Positions 48,757 through 58,133 are shown, counted from the first letter of the stretch. The stretch is 64,000 bases of DNA from Mesorhizobium sangaii (GCF_014207355.1 NZ_JACHEF010000006.1:124001-188000); one strand, 5' to 3'. The notes: generated by a model not told the origin, from the sequence alone. Numbers and translations are program-made.

Positions 48757-49835
48757 TCCGGGAAGGCCTTGCCGGTTGCCGGGTCAAACAAGCGAAGCGC
48801 TGTCTCGTCGAAGGCGAAGCTGCATGTTTGGCTCTTGGCAAGCCGGGTCCGTGGCGGCAGGCAAGCCGTCAGCCGCTGTGGGCCGATGCGGGCCGTGGTG
48901 ACCAGTTCCGGTCCGGTCAGTTCGACGACCTCGATCTCAACGGGCAATGACAAGTCCGTCGCAGCACCTGTCGCCACGCGAAGCGCTTCGGGCCTGATGC
49001 CGACGACGACCCGTGCGCCGTCGCGGGCCGAGTTTCGATAGCGTGCGGGCACAGGTATGCGCACGTCGGTATCGGCAATGGCCAGCTTTCCGTCGGTGAA
49101 GACCGCCTGCAGCATGTTCATCGACGGCGCGCCGACAAAGCCCGCGACATAGAGTGTCGCCGGCTGGTCGTAGATCTCTTCGGGCGTGCCGAGCTGTTCG
49201 ATCCTGCCGTCGCGCATCACCGCGATGCGGGTCGCCAACGTCATCGCCTCGATCTGGTCGTGGGTGACGTAGACGATCGTGGTCTGCAGCATCTGGTGCA
49301 GCCGCTTCAGTTCGGTGCGCATTTCCAGGCGCAGCTTGGCGTCGAGATTGGACAGCGGCTCGTCGAACAGGAAGACCTGCGGCTTGCGCACCAGCGCCCG
49401 GCCAATGGCGACGCGCTGGCGCTGGCCGCCGGAAAGCTGGCTCGGCTTGCGGTCGAGCAAGGTCTCGATCTGCAGCAGTTTCGCCGCTTCGTGCACCGCC
49501 CTGTCGCGCTCGTCGGCGGGAACCCCGCGCATCTCTAATCCGAAGCCGATGTTACGGTGGACGGTGAGGTTCGGATAGAGCGCATAGGATTGGAAGACCA
49601 TGGCGATATCGCGGTTCTTGGGATGAACGCCAAGGATTGAGCGGCCGCCGACCAGCACGTCGCCGCTGGTTGCCTCGGCCAGCCCGGCGATGATGTTGAG
49701 AAGCGTCGATTTTCCGCAGCCCGACGAGCCGAGCAGCACCAGGAATTCGCCGCTCTGCAGCGCGATGTCGATGCCTTTCAGCGTCTCGACACTGCCGTAG
49801 CTCTTGCGGATGTCGCGGATTTCAAGCGCGCTCAT
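48738..49835 (-). CDS. Sugar ABC transporter ATP-binding protein (UgpC/MalK-like)
   Basis: A 365-aa ATPase of the CUT1 type: Walker A GSSGCGKST, signature LSGGQRQRVAIGRAL, Walker B VFLFDEPLSNLD, H-loop VTHDQIEA and a C-terminal OB-fold regulatory region (GIRPEALRV). It is the last gene of a six-gene operon (binding protein, two permeases, SIS enzyme, kinase, ATPase). The ATG at 49835 overlaps the kinase gene by 14 bases and is preferred over a frame from 49868. Confidence 0.92.
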   Translation of the reverse strand: MSALEIRDIRKSYGSVETLKGIDIALQSGEFLVLLGSSGCGKSTLLNIIAGLAEATSGDVLVGGRSILGVHPKNRDIAMVFQSYALYPNLTVHRNIGFGLEMRGVPADERDRAVHEAAKLLQIETLLDRKPSQLSGGQRQRVAIGRALVRKPQVFLFDEPLSNLDAKLRLEMRTELKRLHQMLQTTIVYVTHDQIEAMTLATRIAVMRDGRIEQLGTPEEIYDQPATLYVAGFVGAPSMNMLQAVFTDGKLAIADTDVRIPVPARYRNSARDGARVVVGIRPEALRVATGAATDLSLPVEIEVVELTGPELVTTARIGPQRLTACLPPRTRLAKSQTCSFAFDETALRLFDPATGKAFPDQSSRV

Positions 49836-50760
49836 GTGTGGATTCCCTGAATTGCATCGGGCCGCCATAGTTGCGGGGCAAGGTGGAAATCGCGCGCGAC
49901 GCTACGTGCGTCGCGGCGGATAGACAGGCCGATAGTGGTTGCTCCTGCGCCAGTGCGGCGAGGAAGGCGGCGTTGAAGACATCGCCGGCGCCGATCGTGT
50001 CGACGACCCGTACGTCGGGCGCGACGGCTTCGACAAGTGCGCCGTCCGGGCCGATGGCGACGGCGCCCAGCGGGCCGCGCTTGACGACGAAGGTCGCGCC
50101 TTTCCTCATGCTCGACCGGATCGCGCGCGCCGCCTCCACAGGGCTCTGCATTCCGGCTAGGGTCACGGTCTCGACCTCGTTGAACAGCGCCAGTTCGCAG
50201 CGCGACAGCCATGCGCGGGTGGCCGTGCAATTGGCCTCGGTCCAGCCATCGATCGGCCAGCCGGTGTCGAGCGCGACGGCAATGCCGTGGCTGTCCGCCC
50301 AGTCGAAAAACGCGTCGTAGTGGCGCGTGAGATCGTCGGTCAGGAAGGAGCCGCACAACAGCGCGTAGCCGCCCGAGAGCGCCCTGCCGTCGAGGACGGC
50401 GAGCACGTCGGCGAGACTGAAGCGCGGCAGATGTCCGCGTGTCGTGAAGAAGGTCCGCTCACCGTCCGGGTGGGTCATGCCGACGGACAGCGTCGTGCCT
50501 TCAGGACAGACCGGCCATTTCTCGGCGCGGTGGCCAAAGGCCTCGCGAAGCCAACGGCCAAACTGGTCGTCGCCGACATTGGCGGCAACGGCGAAATCGA
50601 CGCCGAGCGCCTCCCAGGCCAGCGCACTGTTGCCGGCCTGGCCGCCGACGCGCAATTCGTCGTGGTCGACGACGGTCTCCGTTCCGGCGACAGGCCACGG
50701 CGCTACCGGGCCGACAATCAGGTCGACGTTGACGTTGCCGATCACCGCAAGCGTACGCAT
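49822..50760 (-). CDS. PfkB-family carbohydrate kinase (FrlD-like candidate)
   Basis: A 312-aa sugar kinase of the ribokinase family. The N-terminal substrate-binding glycine motif is RVGGQAGNSALA and the C-terminal catalytic motif is DTIGAGDVFNAAFLAAL, whose second Asp is the base. It starts at the ATG at 50760, sharing one base with the stop codon of the SIS gene. A PfkB kinase next to a SIS-domain deglycase is the arrangement of fructosamine catabolism (FrlD/FrlB), but kinases for other sugars cannot be excluded. Confidence 0.88.
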   Translation of the reverse strand: MRTLAVIGNVNVDLIVGPVAPWPVAGTETVVDHDELRVGGQAGNSALAWEALGVDFAVAANVGDDQFGRWLREAFGHRAEKWPVCPEGTTLSVGMTHPDGERTFFTTRGHLPRFSLADVLAVLDGRALSGGYALLCGSFLTDDLTRHYDAFFDWADSHGIAVALDTGWPIDGWTEANCTATRAWLSRCELALFNEVETVTLAGMQSPVEAARAIRSSMRKGATFVVKRGPLGAVAIGPDGALVEAVAPDVRVVDTIGAGDVFNAAFLAALAQEQPLSACLSAATHVASRAISTLPRNYGGPMQFRESTHERA

Positions 50761-51782
50761 CACTCGCTCCTGGTGATCTTGGTCGAGCGAACCGGCGTGC
50801 CGGCATTGTCGATAAGGGCATCGGCGAAAGCGATCATCAGGCGCTGCGCTGGAGGCAGCATGGCGAAGATCGCAGCGAGGCCGGAGGCCGGCTTGAAGGA
50901 AAGCGTCACGGCTCCTGCGACAGGCGTTTGCCCGGACGAATCGAAGACCACGAGCGGTGCGCCGGCCTCGACCACGGACATGGCCATGGCGGTCACCAGA
51001 TCCGATGTCGGGTCGTTGCCGCGAAACAGGATGACGCCGATGTGCGGGCCGAGCATTTCCATCGGCCCGTGACGCAACTGGCCGCCCTCTAGCGAAAAGC
51101 ACGGCAGGCGCGACAGTTCGGTGAGGCCAAGTGCCAGCGCTTCGGCAAGACCCTGCAGCCGGCGGCCCGAGGTGACGATGGCCGTCACCTCGGCCAGTGC
51201 TGCGAGCGCCTGTGTGATGTCGTTGTCTTGTGGCTGATCCAGGGCGCCAAGCGCGGCACTCGGGTCCTCGCCGAGTGCGGCAAGAATCGCCAGATGCAAG
51301 GCGAAGGTCACGGTCAGGCTGCGGGTCGCGGCGAAGGCCAGTTCGGTGCCGCCGGCGCCGACCAGGCAAGGTACGGTGCGAGCGAGGAACGAAGCGGCTT
51401 CAAGCGTCAGGCCGAAAACATCGGCAGCGCTGCCAGCCTCGGAGAACCATCTGACGACCTCGGCGCTCTCGCCGGACTGCGAGGTAACGAGCACCGTCCT
51501 GCCCTCAAGCGGCAGTGGCTGGCCGAGTTGCTCGGAAAGCGGCAGTGCCAGTGCGTCGATGCCAAGAGCACGGTAGAGCGGCTCGACGGCGCGACCGACA
51601 GCGTGCGAGCCGCCCATGCCGAGCAGCAGCAGGCGCCCGCTCTGCCGGATCGAGGCGGCGGCCTTTGCCGCCATGGCCGCGTTGCGTTCGAACGACGCGA
51701 TCGCATCGGCATGCTGGCGCGCCATCTCGCGGTCGATCGCCATGAGCCCGGCGGGGCGGCTCTCGCCAGTGGTCATTGTCAT
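50760..51782 (-). CDS. SIS-domain sugar isomerase/deaminase (FrlB/AgaS-like)
   Basis: A 340-aa protein with two SIS domains, about 35-170 and 190-330. Phosphosugar-binding motifs are LLLGMGGSHAVGRA and VTSQSGESAEVV, and EGGQLRHGPMEML resembles the GlmS isomerase active-site region. It lacks the glutaminase domain of GlmS, so it acts as a deaminase, deglycase or isomerase on an amino- or glycated sugar phosphate. It overlaps the upstream permease gene by 4 bases (ATGA) and shares a base with the kinase gene. Confidence 0.87.
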   Translation of the reverse strand: MTMTTGESRPAGLMAIDREMARQHADAIASFERNAAMAAKAAASIRQSGRLLLLGMGGSHAVGRAVEPLYRALGIDALALPLSEQLGQPLPLEGRTVLVTSQSGESAEVVRWFSEAGSAADVFGLTLEAASFLARTVPCLVGAGGTELAFAATRSLTVTFALHLAILAALGEDPSAALGALDQPQDNDITQALAALAEVTAIVTSGRRLQGLAEALALGLTELSRLPCFSLEGGQLRHGPMEMLGPHIGVILFRGNDPTSDLVTAMAMSVVEAGAPLVVFDSSGQTPVAGAVTLSFKPASGLAAIFAMLPPAQRLMIAFADALIDNAGTPVRSTKITRSE

Positions 51783-52624
51783 CCTTTCACACCGCCGCTG
51801 GTCAGGCCCGAGATCAGCGCGCGCTGCATGACCAGGCCGATCAGCACCGGCGGCAAGGCGGCCAGTACGCCGGCCGTGGCGATCAATCCGTAGTCGGAAA
51901 CACGGCCGCCCGCCAAATCGGCGATGGCGACGGTCAAGGTCTTGGCGCGCTGGTCGGACGTGAACAGCAGCGCATAGAAGAATTCGTCCCAGGCGAGCAG
52001 CACGGCAAACAGCGCCGATGTCGCCATAACAGGTGCTGCCAGCGGTAGCGTGATGATGCGCAGCGTCTGGAACAGGCCGGCGCCGTCGATCATCGCCGCC
52101 GCCTCGATTTCGCGCGGGATCGAATCGAAACCCGACTTCATCAGCCAGGTGGTGAACGGCGCCAGAATGGTCAGGTAGACCAGAGCCAGGCCGAAGATGT
52201 TGTTGAGCAGGCCGAGATACGACAGGCCCATGTAGAGCGGTACGGCAAGCGCCACCGGCGGCAGCATGTAGGTGGCGATGACCATCGACAGCGACCAGCC
52301 GATCGATGGCGTGCGCGAGACGGCCCAGCCGGCGGGGATCGCCAGCGCGAGCGCCGCGATGGTCGCCATGCCGGCAATCTCGAGGCTGTTACGCAACGAT
52401 GAGGTGAAGGCAGCGCCGGCGCTGTTTTCGGCGGTCGACAGCAATTGGCCGTAGCGGGAGAAGTCAGCACTTTGCGGCCACCAACGCAACGGCTTGGCGG
52501 CAAGGTCGGCGGCCGGCGATATGCTCATGATGAACAACCAGGCGAGGGGCGCCAGGATGACGGTGGCGAGCAGCAAAGCGCAGGCATGGATGAAGATGGT
52601 GAAGGCAGGGCTCTGGCGTTCCAT
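51779..52624 (-). CDS. Sugar ABC transporter permease (CUT1, MalG-like)
   Basis: A 281-aa inner-membrane permease with six hydrophobic segments and the EAA loop EIEAAAMIDGAGLFQTLRIITLPL. The ATG at 52624 shares a base with the stop codon of the partner permease, so translation is coupled; the much longer open frame to 53479 is antisense-free read-through of the partner gene in another frame and is not used. Confidence 0.92.
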   Translation of the reverse strand: MERQSPAFTIFIHACALLLATVILAPLAWLFIMSISPAADLAAKPLRWWPQSADFSRYGQLLSTAENSAGAAFTSSLRNSLEIAGMATIAALALAIPAGWAVSRTPSIGWSLSMVIATYMLPPVALAVPLYMGLSYLGLLNNIFGLALVYLTILAPFTTWLMKSGFDSIPREIEAAAMIDGAGLFQTLRIITLPLAAPVMATSALFAVLLAWDEFFYALLFTSDQRAKTLTVAIADLAGGRVSDYGLIATAGVLAALPPVLIGLVMQRALISGLTSGGVKG

Positions 52625-53508
52625 CAGGCGGCACTCCCCGCGGTCTTGCGCACCAGCGCCGCATAGGCGATGGCCAGCACGGTGACGAGCAGGGTGACGA
52701 TCAGCGCCAGCGACGCTCCGGAGCCGGCGCGCTGGAAGGAGAAGGCCTCCTGGTAGACGAGGATCGACAGCGTGCGCGTGCTGTTGGCCGGGCCGCCGCG
52801 GGTCATCACCCAGATGATGTCGAAGACCTTGAAAGCCTCGATGGTGCGCAGCACCAGCGCCACCATTAGCGGGCCGGCGAGATAGGGCAGGATGACGAAG
52901 CGGAAGCGGTTGAAAGCCCCGGCGCCGTCGACGAGCGAGGCGGCGGTGATGTCGCGCGGCACCGCCTGCAGCGCCGCCAGCGCGATCAGCGCCACCAGCG
53001 GAAAATTCTTCCAGCAGTCGGCGACGATCAGCGCCGCCAGCGCCTTGCCCGGCTCGCCGAGCCAGGAACGGTAGGCATCGATGAGGTGCAATTGTGTGAG
53101 GGCAGCGTTCAGCGCGCCATATTCGGGATTGTAGATCAGCCGCCATAGCGTAGCGTTGACCACGGTCGGCAGCGCCCAGGGCAGGATCATCAAGGCGCGC
53201 AGGATGGCGCGGCCATGAAACTGTTGATTGAGCAGCAGTGCTGCGAGAACGCCGATCACCATTTCGGCGGCGACCGAAATCACGGCGAAGAGTGTCGTAG
53301 TGACCAGCGTGCGCGAAAAATTCGCGCTGGACAGCATGTTCGCATAATTGTCGAAGCCGACGAAATTGCCGCCCGTGCCGACAAGCTTGGCGTCGGTGAA
53401 GGATAGCCCGACGGTATCGGCCAGCGGCCAGCCGATGACGGCGAGCATGACCACGAGCAGCGGCAGCATCAGCAGCCATGCACGGGTTGTCATCCAGGTG
53501 CCCGACAT
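52624..53508 (-). CDS. Sugar ABC transporter permease (CUT1, MalF-like)
   Basis: A 294-aa inner-membrane permease, partner of the MalG-like protein, with EAA loop ITAASLVDGAGAFNRFRFVILPY. AAAGG lies about 9 bases before the ATG at 53508; a start at 53562 would fall in the intergenic hairpin region. The upstream gap to the binding-protein gene contains a 12-bp hairpin. Confidence 0.92.
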   Translation of the reverse strand: MSGTWMTTRAWLLMLPLLVVMLAVIGWPLADTVGLSFTDAKLVGTGGNFVGFDNYANMLSSANFSRTLVTTTLFAVISVAAEMVIGVLAALLLNQQFHGRAILRALMILPWALPTVVNATLWRLIYNPEYGALNAALTQLHLIDAYRSWLGEPGKALAALIVADCWKNFPLVALIALAALQAVPRDITAASLVDGAGAFNRFRFVILPYLAGPLMVALVLRTIEAFKVFDIIWVMTRGGPANSTRTLSILVYQEAFSFQRAGSGASLALIVTLLVTVLAIAYAALVRKTAGSAA

Positions 53509-53546
53509 CGGAGCAGCCTTTCTTCGTTCATCTTTGATCTGGACAT

Positions 53547-53575
53547 AACATGGGCGGCACAAGGCCGCCCATGTT
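53547..53575 (-). terminator. Intercistronic hairpin after the binding-protein gene
   Basis: A perfect 12-bp stem (53547-53558 with 53564-53575, loop of 5) lies between the binding-protein stop codon and the first permease. In similar operons such hairpins keep the binding-protein mRNA more abundant than the permease part. No T-run follows. Confidence 0.75.
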
Positions 53576-53590
53576 GAAGGACAACGGCGC

Positions 53591-54829
53591 TCAGAGGCCG
53601 CTGTTTTGCGCGGCGGTCTTCAAGGCATCCTCCGGCGAGGACTGGCCGAGAAGAGATTCCTGAATCGCCTGCTGCAAGGCAGTCGACAGCTCCTGGTATT
53701 TCGGCGTGGTCGGGCGCGGATACATGGCGGCCAGGCCGAGCTTGGCGGCGGCGATCAATTCTTCCTGGCCCTTGGTGACCGCCGGGTCGTCATAGGACGA
53801 AGCCCAGATCGGCAGCGAGAGCTTGGCATACTGGTTTTGCGTCGCCTGCGAGGTCATGAATTCAATGTATTTCCAGGCTTCGTCCGGATGCTTGGAGACC
53901 GCTGTGACGCCAAGGCCCATCGAGCCGTTGACGGCCGACACCTCGCTGGTGCCACTAACGCCTGGCGCTGGCACAACACCGACCTTGCCCGCCACCTTGC
54001 TGTCCTTCGGGTCGTTGGCCATGTTGTACATGTAGGTCCAGTTCAGCGCGAAGGCAGCGTCGCCGTTTTCGAAGACCTTGCGCACGTCCTCTTCCAGGAA
54101 TTCCTTGGAATTGGGATTGGTGAGGCCCGACTTGTAGCTGTCGACCATGTATTTCAGCGCCGCGACGCCGGGGCCATTCTGGAAGTCCGGCTTGCCGTCC
54201 TTGAGGAAGTCGCCGCCATAGGCGCTAACCAGCGTGGCGTAGTCGCAGATCGCGGCCTCGGCCTGCGACCAACTCCAGGCGATCGGCGTCTTCAGCAAGC
54301 CCTTGTCCTTGATGATCTTGGCCTGTTCGCCGAGTTCTTCCCAGGTCTTCGGCGGCGCCTTGATGCCGGCCTTTTCCAGGATCTCCTTGTTGTAGAACAG
54401 GTATTTGGTGTCGAGGATCCACGGCATGCCGTAGTATTTGCCGTCATACAGGACCGTCGTCCAGGCGCCGGGTAGCACGCCTTTCTTCATGTCGTCGGTG
54501 ATCTTCGACGACTCATCGACCAGCACCTTGTTGGTGGCGTATTCGGCCGGCCAGATGACGTCGAACAGCACGACGTCGTAGCCACCGCCCGAGCCCTGTG
54601 CGAGCACGGTCTTGTCGTGCAGGCCTTCATAAGGGACGAATTCGAGATTGACCTTGATGTCGGGATTGGCCTTGATGAAGGCGTCCGTCATGGCGCGCAC
54701 GTCAGCCTCGCTGTAGGCGGCCTGCGCCATGAAAAGCGCATTGATGGACGTTTCGGCGAAAGCATGGGGAACGAGCAATCCTGCGACAAAGACTGCGCCC
54801 AAGAGTGTCTTACCGATCGATTTCAGCAT
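53591..54829 (-). CDS. Sugar ABC transporter substrate-binding protein (CUT1)
   Basis: A 412-aa periplasmic binding protein with a signal peptide (residues 1-25, cleavage after AFA). The mature part shows the family-1 features AYSEADVRAMTDAFIKANPDIKV and FEVPYEG-like strand EFVPYEGLHDK, and GDAAFALNWTYMYN. It is the first gene of the transporter operon; a long leader separates it from the divergent ROK regulator. The substrate is unknown; the SIS and PfkB genes point to an amino- or glycated sugar. Confidence 0.92.
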   Translation of the reverse strand: MLKSIGKTLLGAVFVAGLLVPHAFAETSINALFMAQAAYSEADVRAMTDAFIKANPDIKVNLEFVPYEGLHDKTVLAQGSGGGYDVVLFDVIWPAEYATNKVLVDESSKITDDMKKGVLPGAWTTVLYDGKYYGMPWILDTKYLFYNKEILEKAGIKAPPKTWEELGEQAKIIKDKGLLKTPIAWSWSQAEAAICDYATLVSAYGGDFLKDGKPDFQNGPGVAALKYMVDSYKSGLTNPNSKEFLEEDVRKVFENGDAAFALNWTYMYNMANDPKDSKVAGKVGVVPAPGVSGTSEVSAVNGSMGLGVTAVSKHPDEAWKYIEFMTSQATQNQYAKLSLPIWASSYDDPAVTKGQEELIAAAKLGLAAMYPRPTTPKYQELSTALQQAIQESLLGQSSPEDALKTAAQNSGL

Positions 54830-54970
54830 CTTCTTCTCCCATTACCGATGTTGGCGGGCCGGCGATCTGCGTTGCCTTCCCGGATTGATGTCACGTGACC
54901 CAATGGTCCCCGACCGTGAGCGGCGCCGGGCTTAAAGCCCTGGCCGTCTTGTTCTGCGGTCGGTTTCGCT

Positions 54971-54995
54971 ATTAAGTCAATTCGCTTGACTTAAT
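54971..54995. promoter_or_regulatory. Operator-like palindrome for the ROK regulator
   Basis: ATTAAGTCAA (54971-54980) is repeated inverted as TTGACTTAAT (54986-54995) with a 5-bp centre. It lies between the divergent transporter operon and the ROK regulator gene, in an AT-rich promoter region, and is the likely binding site of that regulator. Confidence 0.75.
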
Positions 54996-55036
54996 TAGTC
55001 GATCAATATCCTAATGGAGTCAAGAGGGAAACGCTG

Positions 55037-56251
55037 GTGGACGATATCAGCCCGATCCGCGCCAAGAGCGGCACCAACCAGGAAGGCACGAGCGCGCACA
55101 ACCGTCGTGTCATGATCGAGGCGCTGCGTCTCAATGGCGCCCTGTCGCGCGCCGACCTGGCGCGCGCCACCCAACTCACCAAGCAGGCGGTCTCAAACAT
55201 CATCGAGGACCTCGAAAGCGACGGCCTGGTCGTTGCCCTCGATTCGGTGCGCAAGGGCAGGGGCCAGCCCTCGACCCCCTACAGGCTGGTTCCCGAAGGC
55301 GCCTTCGCCATCGGGCTGCAGATTGATCGCCACCTGACGCGGGCGGTCGCCGTCGACCTGGTCGGCAGCGTGCTGGCGCGAGCCGAGGCCAACCTGCCAT
55401 TCGATGAGCCGTCGAAAGGCGTCGAGGTGATCCTTGGCCTGGTCGGCGGCGTCCGGCGTGAGCTGTCCCAGATCTTCGCCCAATCCGAAGAGAGGCTCGT
55501 CGGTCTCGGCGTCGCCATGCCGGGTCCTTTCGGGCTGAAGAATTCGGACGATAAATGGATGATGCCGGCCTGGCAGAAATTTCCGCTGCTGGAGACGCTC
55601 GCCAAAGGCACAGGCCTGAATGTCAGCTTGCAGAACGACGCCGCCGCCTGCGCGACGGCGGAGCGCATCGTCGGCGCGGCGCACGGTGTCGATCACGCGG
55701 TTTGCCTCTACGTCGGTTACGGCATCGGCGCCGGATTGATCCTGAATGGCGAGCTCTACAGCGGCGGCCATGGCAATGCCGGCGAGATCGGCATGGCGCT
55801 GCTCTCGCCGGCCGGCCCCGGCTCGACGCCGCTGGAACATCGCGCGTCGCTGGCCTCGCTTTACCAGCATCTCGGCCTCAACCCGGCCGACGACGACATC
55901 TACCAACAGTTGGACGGCCTGGTCACGGCCGAGGATCCCAAGATCATGGCCTGGATCGATGGTGCGGCGCATGATCTGCGCTGGAGCGTGCATCTCATCG
56001 AAACGATCTTCGATCCGCAAACCGTCATCTTGACAAGCGGAGCGCCGGAAGCGCTGGCCCGCCGGCTGGTCGAGGCGATGCATCCGCTGCTGCCGTCGAT
56101 CGCCGACCGGCCGGGGCGGAATTTGCCGCGCCTGCAACTCGGCACCACCGATCCCTGGTCGATCGCGCTCGGTGCTGCCGCGGCGCCGATCAGCCGCGCC
56201 TTCGATCCACGGTTTTCGGCGATCCTGAAGACGCGGTCCAGCAGCACCTGA
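55037..56251 (+). CDS. ROK-family transcriptional regulator
   Basis: A 404-aa regulator: N-terminal winged helix (about 20-85; SRADLARATQLTKQAVSNIIEDLESDGLV) fused to a ROK sugar-kinase-like domain. The phosphate-loop YVGYGIGAGLILNGELYSG and NAGEIG are present, but the zinc-binding CxCG motif usual in ROK proteins is missing. It is divergent from the sugar transporter operon and most likely represses it, with a sugar as inducer. The GTG start has AAGAGGGA about 8 bases upstream. Confidence 0.9.
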   Translation: MDDISPIRAKSGTNQEGTSAHNRRVMIEALRLNGALSRADLARATQLTKQAVSNIIEDLESDGLVVALDSVRKGRGQPSTPYRLVPEGAFAIGLQIDRHLTRAVAVDLVGSVLARAEANLPFDEPSKGVEVILGLVGGVRRELSQIFAQSEERLVGLGVAMPGPFGLKNSDDKWMMPAWQKFPLLETLAKGTGLNVSLQNDAAACATAERIVGAAHGVDHAVCLYVGYGIGAGLILNGELYSGGHGNAGEIGMALLSPAGPGSTPLEHRASLASLYQHLGLNPADDDIYQQLDGLVTAEDPKIMAWIDGAAHDLRWSVHLIETIFDPQTVILTSGAPEALARRLVEAMHPLLPSIADRPGRNLPRLQLGTTDPWSIALGAAAAPISRAFDPRFSAILKTRSSST

Positions 56252-56379
56252 CAGCGTCGACCACCAGGCATTTCGCCTGAAATATCCTCGGAAGTTGTGT
56301 TCGATATCGTCACACAGGGTTCATTGTGCGGACATAGCGTTCATCCCGGTTCTTTGCTGCAATGCAATAGGAGTGGGAC

Positions 56380-57981
56380 ATGGTGGACATAGTTTCTAGT
56401 GAGGCGGGCATTCCGAGACCGGATCATCCGCTGCACAATTCGGGTAGCGCGAAGTGGTTCCTGCCGGCCTTCGGCGTGCTGGTGCTCGTCGGCGTCGTCT
56501 ATGTCGGCTACGCGCTCAGCCAGGATCTGGCCGAGGCCAAGACGGTGCCGTGGATCCTGCTCGGCATTGCCTTGCTGATCGCGCTCGGCTTCGAATTCGT
56601 CAATGGCTTCCATGATACCGCCAATGCGGTGGCGACGGTCATCTACACCCGCTCCATGCCGGCTGAATTCGCGGTCATGTGGTCGGGCGCCTTCAATTTC
56701 CTCGGGGTTCTCACCTCCAGCGGTGCGGTCGCTTTCGGCATCCTGTCGCTGCTGCCGGTCGAACTGATCCTGCAGGTCGGCTCTTCCTCCGGCTTTGCGA
56801 TGGTGTTCGCACTGCTCGTTGCCGCCATCCTGTGGAACCTCGGCACCTGGTTCCTCGGCCTGCCGGCTTCGAGCTCGCACACGATGGTCGGCTCGATCAT
56901 CGGCGTCGGCCTCGCCAACCAGTTCATGGCGCCTGCCGGCAGTGCCACCAGCGGTGTCGACTGGTCGCAGGCGACCAATGTCGGCATCACCTTGCTGGTG
57001 TCGCCGATCATCGGCTTCTTCGCCGCTGCGATACTGCTCTATGCGATGAAGCTACTCGTGCGCAATCCGGCCCTCTACGAAGCACCGAAAGGCAACACGC
57101 CGCCACCATGGTGGATCCGCGGGCTGCTGATCTTCACCTGCACCGGCGTCAGCTTCGCGCACGGTTCCAACGACGGACAGAAAGGCATGGGCCTGATCAT
57201 GCTGATCCTGATAGGTGTCGTGCCGACGGCCTTTGCGCTGAACCGGACGCCCGACATCAACTATCTCGAGGCCTACAAGTCGGCTTCCGTCAGCGTCGAA
57301 CAGGCGCTGGGCAAATATGTCAAGCCGGGCGTCACCGTCACCGACGCCAAGGCAGCCGTCCAGGATGCCGTGCGCACCCGGACCTGGAGCGACCAGACGA
57401 CGGTCGCGCTGCAGACCTACATCCACGACACGACAGCGGGCCTGCAGCCCTATGCCACTGTCGACAACGTGCCGACCGATCTGGTCAGCAACGCCCGTAA
57501 CGACATCTACCTGATCGGCGAGGCACTCAAGCTGATCGACAAGAAGAAGTTGCTGCCGATGGAGGCGGCCGATCTGAAAGCGGTCACCGACTATCACAAG
57601 GCGGTCGACAACGCGACGAAGTTCATCCCGATCTGGGTGAAGGTCGCCGTCGCCCTGGCGCTCGGCCTCGGCACAATGGTCGGCTGGAAGCGCATCGTCG
57701 TCACGGTCGGCGAGAAGATCGGCAAGAGCCATCTGACCTATGGCCAGGGCGCCGCCGCGGAGCTTGTCGCGATGGTGACCATCGGCATGGCCGACCGGCT
57801 GGGGCTGCCTGTGTCTACAACCCACGTGCTGTCGTCGGGCGTCGCCGGAACGATGGCCGCCAACGGTTCGGGCCTGCAATGGTCGACGGTGCGCAACCTG
57901 CTGCTGGCCTGGGTGCTGACCTTGCCGTGCTCGATCACGCTCGCCTTCGTGCTGTTCATCATCTTCCGCCAGGTGTTCTAG
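56380..57981 (+). CDS. pit: Inorganic phosphate transporter, PiT family
   Basis: A 533-aa membrane protein with the two PHO4 signature halves: GFEFVNGFHDTANAVAT (about 67-83) and FAHGSNDGQKGMGL (about 254-267), plus the late motif VSTTHVLSSGVAGTM. A soluble loop of about 130 residues (about 285-415) separates the halves. It is a low-affinity phosphate (or metal-phosphate) symporter. It stands alone, without the PhoU-like protein often encoded beside rhizobial orfA-pit. AGGAG precedes the ATG and a hairpin terminator follows. Confidence 0.93.
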   Translation: MVDIVSSEAGIPRPDHPLHNSGSAKWFLPAFGVLVLVGVVYVGYALSQDLAEAKTVPWILLGIALLIALGFEFVNGFHDTANAVATVIYTRSMPAEFAVMWSGAFNFLGVLTSSGAVAFGILSLLPVELILQVGSSSGFAMVFALLVAAILWNLGTWFLGLPASSSHTMVGSIIGVGLANQFMAPAGSATSGVDWSQATNVGITLLVSPIIGFFAAAILLYAMKLLVRNPALYEAPKGNTPPPWWIRGLLIFTCTGVSFAHGSNDGQKGMGLIMLILIGVVPTAFALNRTPDINYLEAYKSASVSVEQALGKYVKPGVTVTDAKAAVQDAVRTRTWSDQTTVALQTYIHDTTAGLQPYATVDNVPTDLVSNARNDIYLIGEALKLIDKKKLLPMEAADLKAVTDYHKAVDNATKFIPIWVKVAVALALGLGTMVGWKRIVVTVGEKIGKSHLTYGQGAAAELVAMVTIGMADRLGLPVSTTHVLSSGVAGTMAANGSGLQWSTVRNLLLAWVLTLPCSITLAFVLFIIFRQVF

Positions 57982-58008
57982 AGCGGACAATCAGATGTTG
58001 AAATGAAA

Positions 58009-58033
58009 ACGGCGCCGGTTCGGCGCCGTCTTT
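58009..58033 (+). terminator. Rho-independent terminator of the phosphate transporter gene
   Basis: ACGGCGCCG (58009-58017) pairs with CGGCGCCGT (58021-58029) across a 3-base loop and is followed by CTTTC. It starts 28 bases after the stop codon. Confidence 0.82.
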
Positions 58034-58133
58034 CGTTTGGGTGATCTGGCTTATTTCAACGCGGCTGCAGGCCTTGGTCCTCAAAACTGTGAATTTGCCA
58101 TGCGCCTCGTCGGAGGAAGGCGCAGCAATGACC

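Noticed and set aside
51779..53479. 566-codon permease frame
   Set aside because: Only the last 281 codons match a permease; the rest runs through the MalF-like gene in another frame.
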